Numbered from the stretch's first letter, positions 46,288 through 56,233 are shown. The stretch: 64,000 nucleotides of DNA from WTFV01 sp965203525 (GCA_965203525.1 OZ241898.1:434001-498000), one strand, 5' to 3'. Translations and numbers: made by a program. The notes: generated by a model not told the origin, from the sequence alone.

Positions 46288-46728
46288 TCAGGGGCGATCC
46301 TGGGCGGAACCGTCCGACTTCTCACGGAGGGCATGATCCAGCAAAAGTCGAACGTCGCCATGAACCTTGTTGATGTTGTCGTTGAGCCTTTTTTCCGACT
46401 CGCGGGCATCCGCTCGGAGGTTCTCTTCGACCTTGTCGATGTCCGCCTTGAGTTTCCCTTCAACCTTGTTGACGTTCCCTTCGACCCTGTTGATGTCCGC
46501 CTTGAGGTTCCTTTCGACCCTGTCGATGTTCTTGCCGATCTTCGTGTGCGCTTCGCGGTTGTCGGTCCTGGACGCATGCCACGTCGCAAGGATCACGCCG
46601 AGAAGGACAACACCTACACCTATGATAGCCCAGACGTCCGCAGTCATTCCGCCACCTTCCGACTGCGCCGAAGCAGGAACGACCGAACCGAACAGCACGA
46701 ACAGAACGACGTTGAACAGAGCCATCAT
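46288..46728 (-). CDS. Exported membrane-anchored coiled-coil protein A
   Basis: 146 residues with a strong ribosome-binding site (gggagg). Signal segment ALFNVVLFVLFGSVVPASAQ, then a second helix VWAIIGVGVVLLGVILATWH, followed by a coiled coil made of ~11-residue repeats (NIDRVERNLKADINRVEGNV, NKVEGKLKADIDKVEENLRA) and a conserved tail RESEKRLNDNINKVHGDVRL. Not recognised. The last ~60 codons are shared with the divergent gene at 46820, forming an inverted duplication. Confidence 0.65.
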   Translation of the reverse strand: MMALFNVVLFVLFGSVVPASAQSEGGGMTADVWAIIGVGVVLLGVILATWHASRTDNREAHTKIGKNIDRVERNLKADINRVEGNVNKVEGKLKADIDKVEENLRADARESEKRLNDNINKVHGDVRLLLDHALREKSDGSAQDRP

Positions 46729-46819
46729 TTTTTCCTCCCTTGATCCGAAGCCTACCGGAACCGGAACAGGATCGTCAACCCCCGGTTCCGGTTCTGGTAG
46801 ACTGAGGAAAGGGAGGAAC

Positions 46820-47170
46820 ATGATGGAAGACTGGCAGATCGTGTTTGCACTCATTGTCCCCATTCTCGCGGTGGTGATCCCGTTGTTGGTTCACTTCAAC
46901 AGCGTCAACCGCGGGGCACATACGAAGATCGGCGAGAACATCGACAGGGTCGAAGAGAACCTCCGAGCGAATGCCCGCGAGTCGGAAAAAAGGCTCAACG
47001 ACAACATCAACAAGGTTCATGGCGACGTTCGACTTTTGCTGGATCATGCCCTCCGTGAGAAGTCGGACGGTTCCGCCAAGGATGCCCGTGGCCAGGATTC
47101 TCACGCCGCGTCGGTCTCGGGAGCGCCCGCGCCGCCGCCGGAGGACGGCCGCGTGAGCAATCGCTCGTAG
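46820..47170 (+). CDS. Membrane-anchored coiled-coil protein B
   Basis: 116 residues, divergent from protein A and 91 bases away, with a matching ribosome-binding site (gggaggaac). N-terminal helix IVFALIVPILAVVIPLLVHF, then HTKIGENIDRVEENLRANAR and the shared tail, with fewer coiled-coil repeats than A. The C-terminal ~25 residues (after KDARGQDSH) are read from the 3' end of the GT4 copy on the opposite strand, a sign that the junction is recombinant. Confidence 0.6.
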   Translation: MMEDWQIVFALIVPILAVVIPLLVHFNSVNRGAHTKIGENIDRVEENLRANARESEKRLNDNINKVHGDVRLLLDHALREKSDGSAKDARGQDSHAASVSGAPAPPPEDGRVSNRS

Positions 47171-48341
47171 GCCGCGGCCGTCCGTGCGAGATACGACTCG
47201 CGATTGTATCGCGCGGCGGCGAGCGCCTGCGCCGCCGCCGCCAGTCTCTCCCGTTCGGCCGGATGGTCGATGAGCCGGGCCAGTCCGGCGGCGAGCGCTC
47301 CCGCTTCCGGCGGCACGAGCAGGGCGGTGCCGGCATCGAGCACCTGGGTGTGCGTTCGCAGGTCGGTCGCCACGATCGGCCGTCCCGACCGCAGATAGGA
47401 GTAGATCTTCAGGGGCGTGTTCGTGCCGCTCGTCCGCGGGGACACCAGAACGTCGCAGGCGGCCAGGAAGGCGGGAATCTCGTGCGCCGGACGCTGCCCG
47501 GCAAAGATCAGCGGGCTGCCGGCCGTCCCGGCCCGCCGCCGCGCGTCCTCGACCTGATCCCGCGTGCCGCCGACGACGAGGACGCGGGCGCGGGGATGCG
47601 TGCCGCCGAGCACGGCCGCCGCGTCGAACAGCAGATCGAGCCCTTGGTAAGCCTCGAAGGTGCCGGTGTACAGCACCACCGGCTGGCCGGGGCGCAGGCC
47701 GTAGCGCGCCCGCAACTCGGCTGGCGGGAACGAACCGCCGCATCGACGTCGCCGCCCATCACGTTCTCGATCAGGGACGCGCGGTCCCCTGCCCCGAGGG
47801 CGACGGCGGTGTCCTGCAGTTCCTGGCAGATGGTGATGACGACCCGCGAGCGGGTGATCATCGCCGTCTCGATGCGCTCGAACAGCCGCCGGACCAGGCC
47901 GGACCGGGTGTAGCCGAAGTTGCCGAGCTGCTGGGGCAGGCTGGAGTGCATGTCGTACAGGTGAGGCACGCGCAGCCGCTTTGCCAGCCACAGGCCGAGC
48001 ACTCCGGCTTCTTCGTGGGAGTGGATCGCATCGTACCGGCGGGTGCGCGCCAGCCGCGCCGCGGTGACGGCCAGCAGCAGGTCGAGCAGGATCTTGACCG
48101 CCGAAGGGCCGATGCGGACGCCGCGCACGAACGGCGGCCTGGGGCAGCGGAAGATCTCGAGACGCGGGATCCGCACGTCCCGGCCGAACGGGTAGGTCAC
48201 CAGATCCACCCGGTAGCCAAGCTCGCAGAGCGCCCGGATGCGATGGTACTCGCTGAACGGGGTTCCGCGCGGCTCGAAGAACGGCTCCGGGGCGAGCATC
48301 AGGATCCGCGCCGGGGGTTTCGCATTTCTTTCGGCGGGCAC
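47101..48341 (-). pseudogene. GT4 glycosyltransferase, copy 1 (full length, frameshifted)
   Basis: GTG 48341 start. The first frame covers KPPARILMLAPEPFFEPRGT, YDAIHSHEEAGVLGLWLAKR and PHLYDMHSSLPQQLGNFGYT up to VMGGDV. Compared with copies 2 and 4, one base is missing near 47740, and reading continues in the next frame: ELRARYGLRPGQPVVLYTGT, LVVGGTRDQVEDARRRA, VLVSPRTSGTNTPLKIYSYL and VLDAGTALLVPPEAG. Both GT-B halves are therefore present but separated by a 1-base deletion. It is the only copy with a 3' end. Confidence 0.88.
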
Positions 48342-48406
48342 GGTGGGGCAGGGATGACTTTCGGTCCGCGCGGGTGTATTCCACCAAAGATCGCCCGCGT
48401 CAGGGC

Positions 48407-48449
48407 GTGTCGAGCGACGTTGGAGCGAGTGTATCACGGGGCGTCCGGG
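48407..48449. repeat. Upstream box of GT4 copy 1
   Basis: gtgtcgagcgacgttggagc then gagtgtatcacggggcgtcc. The same box is 67-75 bases upstream of GT4 copies 2 and 4 (56234, 62107). On the reverse strand it contains an extended -10-like tgatacact. Confidence 0.85.
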
Positions 48450-48704
48450 GGGATCAGCACCCCGCGTCGCGAGCGGTAACTTGTGTCAGCCAGAAAACCC
48501 CCCGTGCAGGCGGGAGATCTGGGGCAGACTTGCACAATTTTCAGGCGATTTCCATCACGAATCGGTCGTGCCGACCGCATCCGGCGACGTGCGGGCGACG
48601 ATCGGCAAGGAAATCAACCCGCATACCCGGTGCGCAGGCATGGGGGAGCGTTGCCGTCTTGCGACGGGTTCAGCGCCAGCCTGATTTTCAGGGGAACCGG
48701 CCGC

Positions 48705-49657
48705 TCAAGCGGCGGCGCGTCGTCGTTTGCGTTCCCGCTTCTGCAGAATCGACCCGATGCGATGCAGGTTGGCGGCCAGCACCGACAGCGCAACCGTTCG
48801 CGCAAAGCCGTCGGCGCCATGACTGCGCACCCGGTCGAGGCCCCGATGCTCCAACCCGTTGATGGCTGACTCGATCGCCGGATGCGCACGACGCGCCGCC
48901 ACGAAGGACTCCTCCGCTTCCCGTTCCCGGTTGGCCTGCGAACGATACCCGCGTCCCGGCAGCGCGTTGACGTCGAGCAGCGCATCGAGTTGCACCCGGT
49001 TGTCGGGATTGTAGAAGCCCCGGTCGAAGCTGCAGGCCCGCAACTTCGGATACCGTGCCTGCGCTTCCTGCACCATCGGCACCGCAACGTCGACGTCCTC
49101 CCCCTCCCACAGGATCCGGTGGTGAAGGATGAATTGATACTGATCCTCGATGAGAGCGACAGGAACCCCGAGTTCCACCGGCGTGCCCGCCTTGCCTTTG
49201 GAGACCCAGCGCGTGTGCTCCTCGAAAATGGAAAAGACCTTCTCCGCGTGAGGAATCGTCTCGCCACGCACAAGCCGCCGCTCCACATGATCAATCTGGC
49301 GCCGGGCGTGAACGACAAAGCCTTCGATGCAGCGGCAGGCGCATTCCGAGGCGCCCCGGCTCCGCAACGCGTCGACCGTTTCCACCGCCCGCCCGACCAG
49401 CACCCGGCAACGGTCCAGATACGCCGCGACCCGTTCCGGGTGCTGTTTCGCCCGACGCGTCGCACGCACCCGGTGGAACAGCTTTCCGACCTCTCGGGTC
49501 AGGTGCCGCCACTGACGCCAACTCCCCACCGCGTATTGCTCGCCCGCCCGCCCCGTCTCCCGCAGCAGACACCGCATCGCGTCCCACAACAGGCTGACGT
49601 CGGTCGGGTAATGCACGTCGGTTTCGACCACGAACGAGTCACACCGCCCGCGCAACG
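48705..49657 (-). CDS. ISNCY transposase, C-terminal frame
   Basis: Catalytic part of the transposase: PLRGRCDSFVVETDVHYPTD, ALRSRGASECACRCIEGFVV, EKVFSIFEEHTRWVSKGKAG, then LRACSFDRGFYNPDNRVQLD and AHPAIESAINGLEHRGLDRV, ending KRERKRRRAAA. Reached from the upstream frame only by a -1 shift at an A7 run near 49670. The track of conserved text continues without loss across the run. Confidence 0.82.
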
Positions 49658-49659
49658 GC

Positions 49660-50122
49660 TCGCCAGGCTTTTTTTCGCGACCTTGTGCCCGCTCTCCACC
49701 ACCAGTTGCCCGACCGCCGACAACAACTCCGGCGTCAACAGAGACACGTTGTCGGCCACGGTCTGGTACTCGTACCGTGTCCTGTCGGCGAAGTCGCTGT
49801 GCCCCAGGAACTCGCGGATCTTCCCGTGGTGGTTCGCCAGGTCGTGGAGGCGGTCGAAGTCGCAGCCCAGCCCCTGTTTCAGGACGGCCAGCACCAGGAT
49901 CTGCCACAGGTCCATTCCGGGACGCCCGACCGTGCGGTCGGTATCGGGAAGAACGTGTTCGTCCAGCAGCGCAAACAATCGCTCGCGCAATGCCTCGTCC
50001 GACCAGATGTGCTGAAGCCCTTTCAGCACTGCCGGGATGTCGTCCCGCGACTTCGGGTCGATTTGAATCTTGTCGATCGGCACCTGACCGATCTGGAACT
50101 GCCGCTTCTGGATTTCTCTCAT
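49660..50122 (-). CDS. ISNCY transposase, N-terminal frame
   Basis: Begins MREIQKRQFQIGQVPIDKIQ, then DPKSRDDIPAVLKGLQHIWS, RPGMDLWQILVLAVLKQGLG and NHHGKIREFLGHSDFADRTR, the N-terminal half of IS1202/ISDol1-type transposases. It reads to the A7 run (gcg-aaa-aaa-agc) and then leaves the conserved frame. Programmed slippage or a mutation are both possible; the run is phased G_AAA_AAA, less ideal than in the ISKra4 element. Confidence 0.82.
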
Positions 50123-50269
50123 GGGGTCAATACCGCGAAGAATCGCCCGAACGGGTCGGAAATCGTGTGTTGCGCCTGCAAGAATACCACATTCAAGCGA
50201 GCTTCGTCACCTGAATCCGCGATAAAGTCTTGTAAATCAATCAGTTACGGGTTTTCTGGCTGACACTAG

Positions 50270-51682
50270 CTAGCGGCCGCCGAGCAACGCTTCCAGAAGT
50301 TCGATCAACGCCCAGGCACCGAGCGGCAGCACCAAGGCCTTCAGTATCGGTTGCTGCGTCCAGGACACGAAGGCGCCGTCCCGGCGCGACCGGATGTACT
50401 CCATGACGTTCTCGATCTCGGTCGCCTCGCCGACTTCCGCGCCGAGCCGCGCCTCCCGCAGCCGGTCGAGAACCGCCTCTCGCGCGTGCGACGCCTCCCG
50501 CTGGAACTCTACCGCTATGAACAGGATGTAGACGGCGAGTCCGACGTGGAACACGATGAGCGGCGCCGTCCAGTTCCATCCCTCGAAAATCGTGCTGCGC
50601 GAGAGCAGCAACAGCACCATCAGTATCAGCGGCAGCACGACGACCGGGCCAATCAGATCCGTGCAACGGACCAGCAGGTCCATGCTCCAACGCCCGCAGA
50701 TCGCCGCCTCGCTCTGCATGCTGTCCCGCTCTATCTTGCCGCCGGTGACGTCGAAGCGGCCGACCGCGCGGATGAACGCCAGCCACATGCTGAGCGTGTC
50801 GCGACAGTAGGAAATGGCCCAGAAGACCATGATCGGCAGTATCCACTCGACGCATCCGGGAGCTGTCACCGCCTGTCCGAGCAACGGTTGCTCAAGCCGC
50901 ACGTTCGCGAAATACGTCTCTCTGAGCAACCATCCCACGCAGAAGACGGCGGCGATCCTCATGGAACGCCACCACCATCGGCTGTAGCGCCACAATTCCG
51001 ACCACAGGTCCGCCGCCTCCTTGAATCGCTTGTCGTCGAAACGTGCGATCTCGTACTTCCACGTCGAAACGAGCCCTGGGCACCGCCACGACAAGATGGC
51101 CCGGACGACAGTCTCCCTGTCCCACCGCCACGGCCGGACGGCCCGGACGACGGTCCTCTTGTCCCCCCACCGCGACAGGACGGCGTTCTTTACCCTTGTA
51201 CAAAATTCCTGGCCAGCGGCAGGTATCGCCTTTCGCCCGCAATCCGGTTCCTCTTTTTGCAGACGGTCGGCGACGTGAAACAGGGCATGCCGCATCCGTC
51301 CACCGGCGAACAAGACGACGGCTACGGCGAAGTAGATCGTGGTGATTTGCAACGTGACCATCGGCACGGCACTGACGCCGTCGAACAACGGTCCGGGTTC
51401 CTGGTGCGGAAGCCAGGACTGAACGACCACGAACAGGGCCACCGCCACCACCACCGCGGAAATCGCGACAAACCCGTACACCCAACTGCGGGCGTGCGCC
51501 GTCTCCTCCCACTGACGCATGAGCATGTCTAGCGCGAAGACCGCCAGCACCGCCAACGGCGTCAGCAGAGAGGCCGTCTCCCTCCAGTCGCGCTCCCTAC
51601 CAGTCGCCCTCCTCCGGGTTAGGCGAATTGAGCGGGACGACGCCAGTCCGTGATATCTCGAACAACCGCGGCTCGGGCGCAT
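50270..51682 (-). CDS. Polytopic membrane protein, partner of the sensor-like gene
   Basis: Up to 470 residues with about eight membrane helices in pairs: ETASLLTPLAVLAVFALDML, WVYGFVAISAVVVAVALFVV, MVTLQITTIYFAVAVVLFAG, then MRIAAVFCVGWLLRETYF, WILPIMVFWAISYCRDTLSM and VVLPLILMVLLLLSRSTIFE. A cytoplasmic loop contains three near-repeats (KRTVVRAVRPWRW / ETVVRAILSWRC). Not recognised. The start is unclear: the ATG at 51682 overlaps the upstream gene by 86 bases, and no better start is seen near its stop. Encoded directly after the 51597 gene on the same strand, so they form a pair. Confidence 0.6.
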   Translation of the reverse strand: MRPSRGCSRYHGLASSRSIRLTRRRATGRERDWRETASLLTPLAVLAVFALDMLMRQWEETAHARSWVYGFVAISAVVVAVALFVVVQSWLPHQEPGPLFDGVSAVPMVTLQITTIYFAVAVVLFAGGRMRHALFHVADRLQKEEPDCGRKAIPAAGQEFCTRVKNAVLSRWGDKRTVVRAVRPWRWDRETVVRAILSWRCPGLVSTWKYEIARFDDKRFKEAADLWSELWRYSRWWWRSMRIAAVFCVGWLLRETYFANVRLEQPLLGQAVTAPGCVEWILPIMVFWAISYCRDTLSMWLAFIRAVGRFDVTGGKIERDSMQSEAAICGRWSMDLLVRCTDLIGPVVVLPLILMVLLLLSRSTIFEGWNWTAPLIVFHVGLAVYILFIAVEFQREASHAREAVLDRLREARLGAEVGEATEIENVMEYIRSRRDGAFVSWTQQPILKALVLPLGAWALIELLEALLGGR

Positions 51683-53266
51683 TTTGAACCTCCAAGTTGA
51701 GTGCCTGCTGAACCGCGGCGAACAAGGCCGCCTGGTACGAATCCCGAAAGGTGACCGTCGGTTCCGAACGCCGCCACAGCCCGTAAGCGGATCCGACGAT
51801 CAGGTTCCATGTCCGCCGACGGACGGCGGACGTGAGCAGCCGCGCATCCATGTCGGTAGTGAAGAACACGACACCGGGGTGGCGTTCACGCAATGCCTGC
51901 AAGATCAGCAGCTTGTCGTAGGGGTCGTTGCCGAGCACCCCGATCGCTACCAGCGACGCATTGGATCCGTCTCTCGGCAAACGGTCTGACAGGCGCCGAA
52001 CGTAATCGAGCTGCGCCGCACCGAAGGGCTGCTCGAAGCCGCCGCCCGACGAGAACGGAATGGCGCGCGCGCGATCCGCGGCGGCCGTATCCCCCGATGC
52101 CGTTTCTTCCTGGCGGGCCGGGCCCTCGACACTAAGCGATTCACCGTCGACGCCCTTGAGGTATCCGTATTTGGTGATTTGGATCTTGCACCCTTCCGGC
52201 TTAAGGACCCGCTCGGCGGCGTGCTTGGCTACTCCGCCGAGCAGGCGCCCATACAGGGTGTCCTGCTCGGACACGATCGCCACCTGCGGGCTGTTTCCTT
52301 TCACTTTGCAAGCGCCGCGGTTCACCAGTTCCCGCAAGATGGCCTTCAGGACGCGGCCATCGTCCGCGATGGTCGAATGGAACGACGTCACGCCCAGTTT
52401 GCTGGTGACGTAGGCCGCACTTTCGCTCCCGGCGGCGCTGCACTCGGCGTCGGCGGGCGGGCAGAGCCGCTCGACCGGTATCGTGGCCCGGGACGAGAAA
52501 ACTCGGAGTACGGCTCGCGCGTTCTGGGCCTTGGACTTGAGGGAACCGAAGTCCTGTTCCTCCTTCTGCGCGATCTTCTGGAGAAAACCCTTGACTACCG
52601 GTGGCGTTTCCGCGGGCTCTTCGAACATCTCCTTGAGAACGCCCGAACTCGGCGGCCCCAGCAGAACAGTGGTCGGGTTTCCGGAATCCAGACACCGCCG
52701 GTTGAGTGCCGCGACGAGCGCGGACACCTTGTGCAGGGGATACAGGATGAAATCCTCCGCATTCAGCCAGAACACCGCGACCGATGCCCAACGGTTCTGT
52801 TCGGTTCCCACCGCCGGCTCGTATGTCTCGTACGCCACGAGCGTCGGATCATTGGGCAGGCCGGTCGCCGTGGTGGCGGAAAAATCCTGGAACGGAGGGG
52901 CGCGAAAATAGCGCAGGCGCGTCTCGTCGCTCGGCACGAAATTCTTGTGCGTGAGGGCGGTCACCATGGCGTGCCGCTGGCGGCGGCGCGTCTCGCGGTC
53001 GTTGGAATACGGTGTGCCGGGCATCATGACAAGCAGGCGGAGGACATCCCGGTCGCAGACCACCGCATTGGTAATGAAGGGAATGGATTCCCGCGTCCGG
53101 TCGGCGGCGTTCCAGTGCACGTAGACGGCATGCAACGGGTCCTGCCACAACTGCGCGAACGGGAACTGCCGGTGTTGTGGCACCTCCAGGACGGTCGACG
53201 AGTTCGACGGTCGTTGCGATTCCAAGGGCACATCGAAGTACAGGGCGCTGCCCCACGCACCCGCTA
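51597..53266 (-). pseudogene. Large sensor-like protein (IS-split), C-terminal main part
   Basis: About 556 codons. Together with 55031-55091 it forms a 577-codon gene (576 residues) with an N-terminal membrane anchor. The C-terminal half has a Rossmann/periplasmic-binding-like look: PQVAIVSEQDTLYGRLLGGV, SNASLVAIGVLGNDPYDKLL and ALRERHPGVVFFTTDMDARL then NLIVGSAYGLW, reminiscent of type-I ligand-binding folds. The N-terminal half (WNAADRTRESIPFITNAVVC..., ASVAVFWLNAEDFILYPLHK) is unassigned. A start at ATG/GTG 53231 might still give a soluble 544-residue product. Family not recognised with certainty. Confidence 0.65.
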
Positions 53267-53270
53267 CTAG

Positions 53271-55030
53271 CCTGGATTATTCATGAAGGTCGGGCATGAG
53301 GCCCCGACGGGCCATGCTCGGCCACGAAACGGGGTCTCGGACACGCGTCGGTGCGCGGGCCGCGACGCGTGGAACAGCCTTCACGGGTCTGGCGGTTGCG
53401 GACAGACGGATTCAGGACCGCCGAGGGCGAGCAACCGTCATCGAAGGCGTCGTTCGCGGGCCCGGCGGTTGCGGACAGGCGGGTTCAGGCAAGGCTCCGC
53501 CGTCGCGGGCGGTGCGGTTCGGGCTACGGGCTGCGCGGGTTTCGGACTACCCGGCGCGGGCGCCGAGGGCCAGCGCGATGCGCCGCCATGCGTTCAGATG
53601 CGGCGTCCCCCGGGGCAGATGCAGGACGATGCGGCGCACGGAGCCGACGACGTGCACGCCGAGCTTCAGCAGCCGGTTGCGCAGCCACGTCACCTGGGTG
53701 CGGGCACAGCCGGTTCGCGCCGCCCGCAGCCGCAGTTCCTGCATGAGCACGTAGGCGGCAGCCGTCAGCAACACGCGCAACTGGTTCGCCAGGAACCGGC
53801 AGCAGCTCGTGCGGTCGATCTGCAGACCGTCCAGCAACTCCTTGATCCGGTTCTCGACGTCGCCGCGGGCGCAGTAGACCTTCTCGTAGACGAAGCGCGG
53901 ATTCTGCGGGAGATTCGTCACGACGAAGCGCGGATTGTCCCGCGGCTCGCGGCCCGGATGCCGGACCACTTCGGCCTTGATCACGACCCGGCGTTCGCGC
54001 TTCCACGTGCGGGCCGCGTAGCGGGTGTCGGTATAGACGTGCTCGGTCCGGCCGCTGGCCCCGCTCTGCGCGCGGGCCGCCGCCATGGCGGATTCGGCCT
54101 GCCGCACCAACACCGCGTTCCTGCCCATCGCCACCACGTAGTCGAGTCCCGGTTCCGCCTCCAGGAAATCGAAGACCTCCGGGGTCGCAAAGCCCCCGTC
54201 GAGCCGGACGAGAAACGACGTCCGCGGAAACGCCGCCCGCAGCATCGGCAGCAGCCGTCTCAGCAGGCCCAGGCTCCCGTCGGCCGCCACCGCATTGCCC
54301 GGCCGCAGCACCGCCGCGCACAGATACTGCTCCGTCTCGTCGTTGAAGGTCAGGAACGCGAGCAGCGGCAGATAACACCAGCCGCCGTAGTGTCCGTTGA
54401 AGAACGAAAGCTGTTGTGCGCCATGCGTCAGGTCGTCGGTCGGGTCCAGATCGATGGTGATGCGCCGCACCCGCCGCCCCAGCCGGCGCCGGTGCCGCTC
54501 GATGACGCTCGCCGCCAACTCCCGCGCCATGCGATAGAGCGCGCCGCGGCCCGGGCTGTTCTCGAACCGCGAGATCGTCGGTTGCGACGCCAGCGGCGCG
54601 CCGGCCACCGGGTCCCGTCCGAGCAGCAGCTTGTGAACGGGGTCGTCGGCCAGATCGTCGGCATCGTTGCCGTCGGGGTGGCCGCACGCGATGCCGAAGA
54701 TCCGCTGCCCGACCAGTTCCGCGAGCGTGTGCCGAATCTTCTCCGGGTCGCGCCGGTCGGCGAGACAGCGGGCAAACGTCTTGACGAGGCCGTACACGCG
54801 CTCGGCCGCCTTGAGGAGAACGGCTCCGCCGTCGGAGCTGGCGTGCTCGCGGTCGAAGGTGGCGACGAGGGGCTTGTCGAACAGTTCCGGGAACAGGACA
54901 GTCTGTGGTATCGTGTCGGTCGTCACGCAGGGGCCTCCGTGGTGGTGAAAATGCCTGTTGCCACTGCGATTTTACCGCGCGGAGGCCCTTGTGTCTCTCC
55001 CGGATCGGCACCCCCGGTGAATAATCCAGG
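53271..55030 (-). mobile_element. IS1380-family insertion sequence, copy 2 (1760 bp)
   Basis: Same length and ends as copy 1, in the opposite orientation. Flanked by 4-bp target duplication ctag (53267-53270 and 55031-55034). Nearly identical to copy 1 throughout, including the noncoding part, so recent transposition within this genome is likely. Confidence 0.95.
53547..54926 (-). CDS. IS1380-type DDE transposase (copy 2)
   Basis: 459 residues, intact, same motifs as copy 1 (LDPTDDLTHGAQQLSFFNGH; FLVRLDGGFATPEVFDFLEA; YCARGDVENRIKELLDGLQI). Differences include Met for Leu in ESAMAAARAQ and TWKRERRV for TWNRQRRV, so both copies could be active. Confidence 0.95.
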   Translation of the reverse strand: MTTDTIPQTVLFPELFDKPLVATFDREHASSDGGAVLLKAAERVYGLVKTFARCLADRRDPEKIRHTLAELVGQRIFGIACGHPDGNDADDLADDPVHKLLLGRDPVAGAPLASQPTISRFENSPGRGALYRMARELAASVIERHRRRLGRRVRRITIDLDPTDDLTHGAQQLSFFNGHYGGWCYLPLLAFLTFNDETEQYLCAAVLRPGNAVAADGSLGLLRRLLPMLRAAFPRTSFLVRLDGGFATPEVFDFLEAEPGLDYVVAMGRNAVLVRQAESAMAAARAQSGASGRTEHVYTDTRYAARTWKRERRVVIKAEVVRHPGREPRDNPRFVVTNLPQNPRFVYEKVYCARGDVENRIKELLDGLQIDRTSCCRFLANQLRVLLTAAAYVLMQELRLRAARTGCARTQVTWLRNRLLKLGVHVVGSVRRIVLHLPRGTPHLNAWRRIALALGARAG

Positions 55031-55091
55031 CTAGGGCCACTACCACTGCGAACGGAGCCCAGGACGGCGCGTTCTCGGTTTCGGTGATCAT
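55031..55091 (-). pseudogene. N-terminal piece of the IS-split sensor-like gene
   Basis: ATG 55091 begins MITETENAPSWAPFAVVVAL; across the IS, with one ctag, the frame continues VAGAWGSALYFDVPLESQRP. This gives a single N-terminal membrane helix. The total of 61 + 1670 bases is exactly divisible by three and has no internal stop. Confidence 0.85.
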
Positions 55092-55121
55092 CGCTCTTCA
55101 TCCCGCGCGATCCGCTACCGC

Positions 55122-55241
55122 ACCATGACGTTGGCGTCACGGTTTCCTGTGACATTGGCCATCGTGACGTCACGAGCCATGCCGAACTCCAGCGCAACGT
55201 ACCACACGGCCACGACGCCCGCAATACTTTTCGACCAGGGC
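55122..55241 (-). pseudogene. C-terminal remnant of an upstream gene
   Basis: The reverse strand reads RAPWSKSIAGVVAVWYVALE then FGMARDVTMANVTGNRDANV and MVR, ending in a stop 30 bases before ATG 55091. A hydrophobic helix followed by a polar tail. The 5' part is lost at the junction with GT4 copy 2 (TGA just upstream). Contains gtgacgtcac and gtcac-N8-gtgac, which may be coincidental or regulatory for the gene at 55091. Confidence 0.45.
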
Positions 55242-55246
55242 GCACG

Positions 55247-56167
55247 TCAGCCGCTCGTCCGCGGGGACACCAGAACGTCGCAGGCGGCCAGGAAGGCGGG
55301 AATCTCGTGCGCCGGACGCTGCCCGGCGAAGATCAGCGGGCTGCCGGCCGTCACCGCCCGCCGCCGCGCGTCCTCGACCTGATCCTGCGTGCCGCCGACG
55401 ACGAGGACGCGGGCGCGCGGATGCGTGCCGCCGAGCACGGTCGCCGCGTCGAACAGCAGATCGAGCCCTTGGCAGGGCTCGAAGGTGCCGGTGTAGAGCA
55501 CCACCGGCTGGCCGGGGCGCAGGCCGTAGCGCATCCGCAGATCGGCCGGCGGGAACGAACCGCCGCCTTCGACGTCGCCGCCCATCACGTTCTCGATCAG
55601 GGACGCGCGGTCCCCTGCCCCGAGGGCGACGGCGGTGTCCTGCAGTTCCCGGCAGATGGTGATGACGACCCGCGAGCGGGCGATCATCGTCGTCTCGATG
55701 CGCTCGAACAGCCGCCGGACCAGGCCGGACCGGGTGTAGCCGAAGTTCCCGAGCTGCTGGGGCAGGCTGGAGTGCATGTCGTACAGGTGGGGCACGCGCA
55801 ACCGCTTCGCCAGCCACAGGCCGAGCACTCCGGCTTCTTCGTGGGAGTGGATCGCATCGTACCGGCGGGTGCGCGCCAGCCGCGCCGCGGTGACGGCCAG
55901 CAGCAGGTCGAGCAGGATCTTGACCGCCGAGGGGCCGATGCGGACGCCGCGCACGAACGGCGGCCTGGGGCAGCGGAAGATCTCGAGCCGCGGGATCCGC
56001 ACGTCCCGGCCGAACGGGTAGGTCACCAGATCCACCCGGTAGCCGAGCTCGCAGAGTGCCCGGATGCGGTGGTACTCGCTGAACGGGGTTCCGCGCGGCT
56101 CGAAGAACGGCTCCGGGGCGAGCATCAGGATCCGCGCCGGGGGTTTCGTATTTCTTTCGGCGGCCAC
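55247..56167 (-). pseudogene. GT4 glycosyltransferase, copy 2 (3' truncated)
   Basis: 306 residues in one frame from GTG 56167: KPPARILMLAPEPFFEPRGT through VMGGDVEGGGSFPPADLRMR, VVLYTGTFEPCQGLDLLFDA, LVVGGTQDQVEDARRRAVTA and FLAACDVLVSPRTSG, then a stop. The missing ~100 residues include the last part of the donor-binding domain with the E-x7-E-type region, so it is probably inactive. This is the longest uninterrupted version of the family. Confidence 0.88.
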
Positions 56168-56233
56168 GGTGGGGCAGGGATGACTTTCGGTCCGGCGCGG
56201 GTGTATTCCACCGAAGATCGCCCGCGTCAGGGC

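Larger units (their letters stand above)
48483..50266 (-). mobile_element. ISNCY (IS1202/ISDol1-like) insertion sequence
   Basis: Terminal inverted repeats gtgtcagccagaaaaccc (left, 48483) and gggttttctggctgacac (right, ending 50266). It contains a transposase split in two frames. No clear target duplication. It sits immediately next to the 3' end of the membrane gene at 50270 and a few bases from the GT4 upstream box. Confidence 0.85.

Noticed and set aside
53283..55034. 583-codon frame antisense to the IS1380 transposase (also in copy 1)
   Set aside because: His/Arg-rich antisense text; identical in both IS copies and without family motifs.
55136..55173. gtcac-N8-gtgac and gtgacgtcac as operators
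   Set aside because: They fall inside a plausible coding remnant (ARDVT... text), so the symmetry may be accidental; noted only in that entry.
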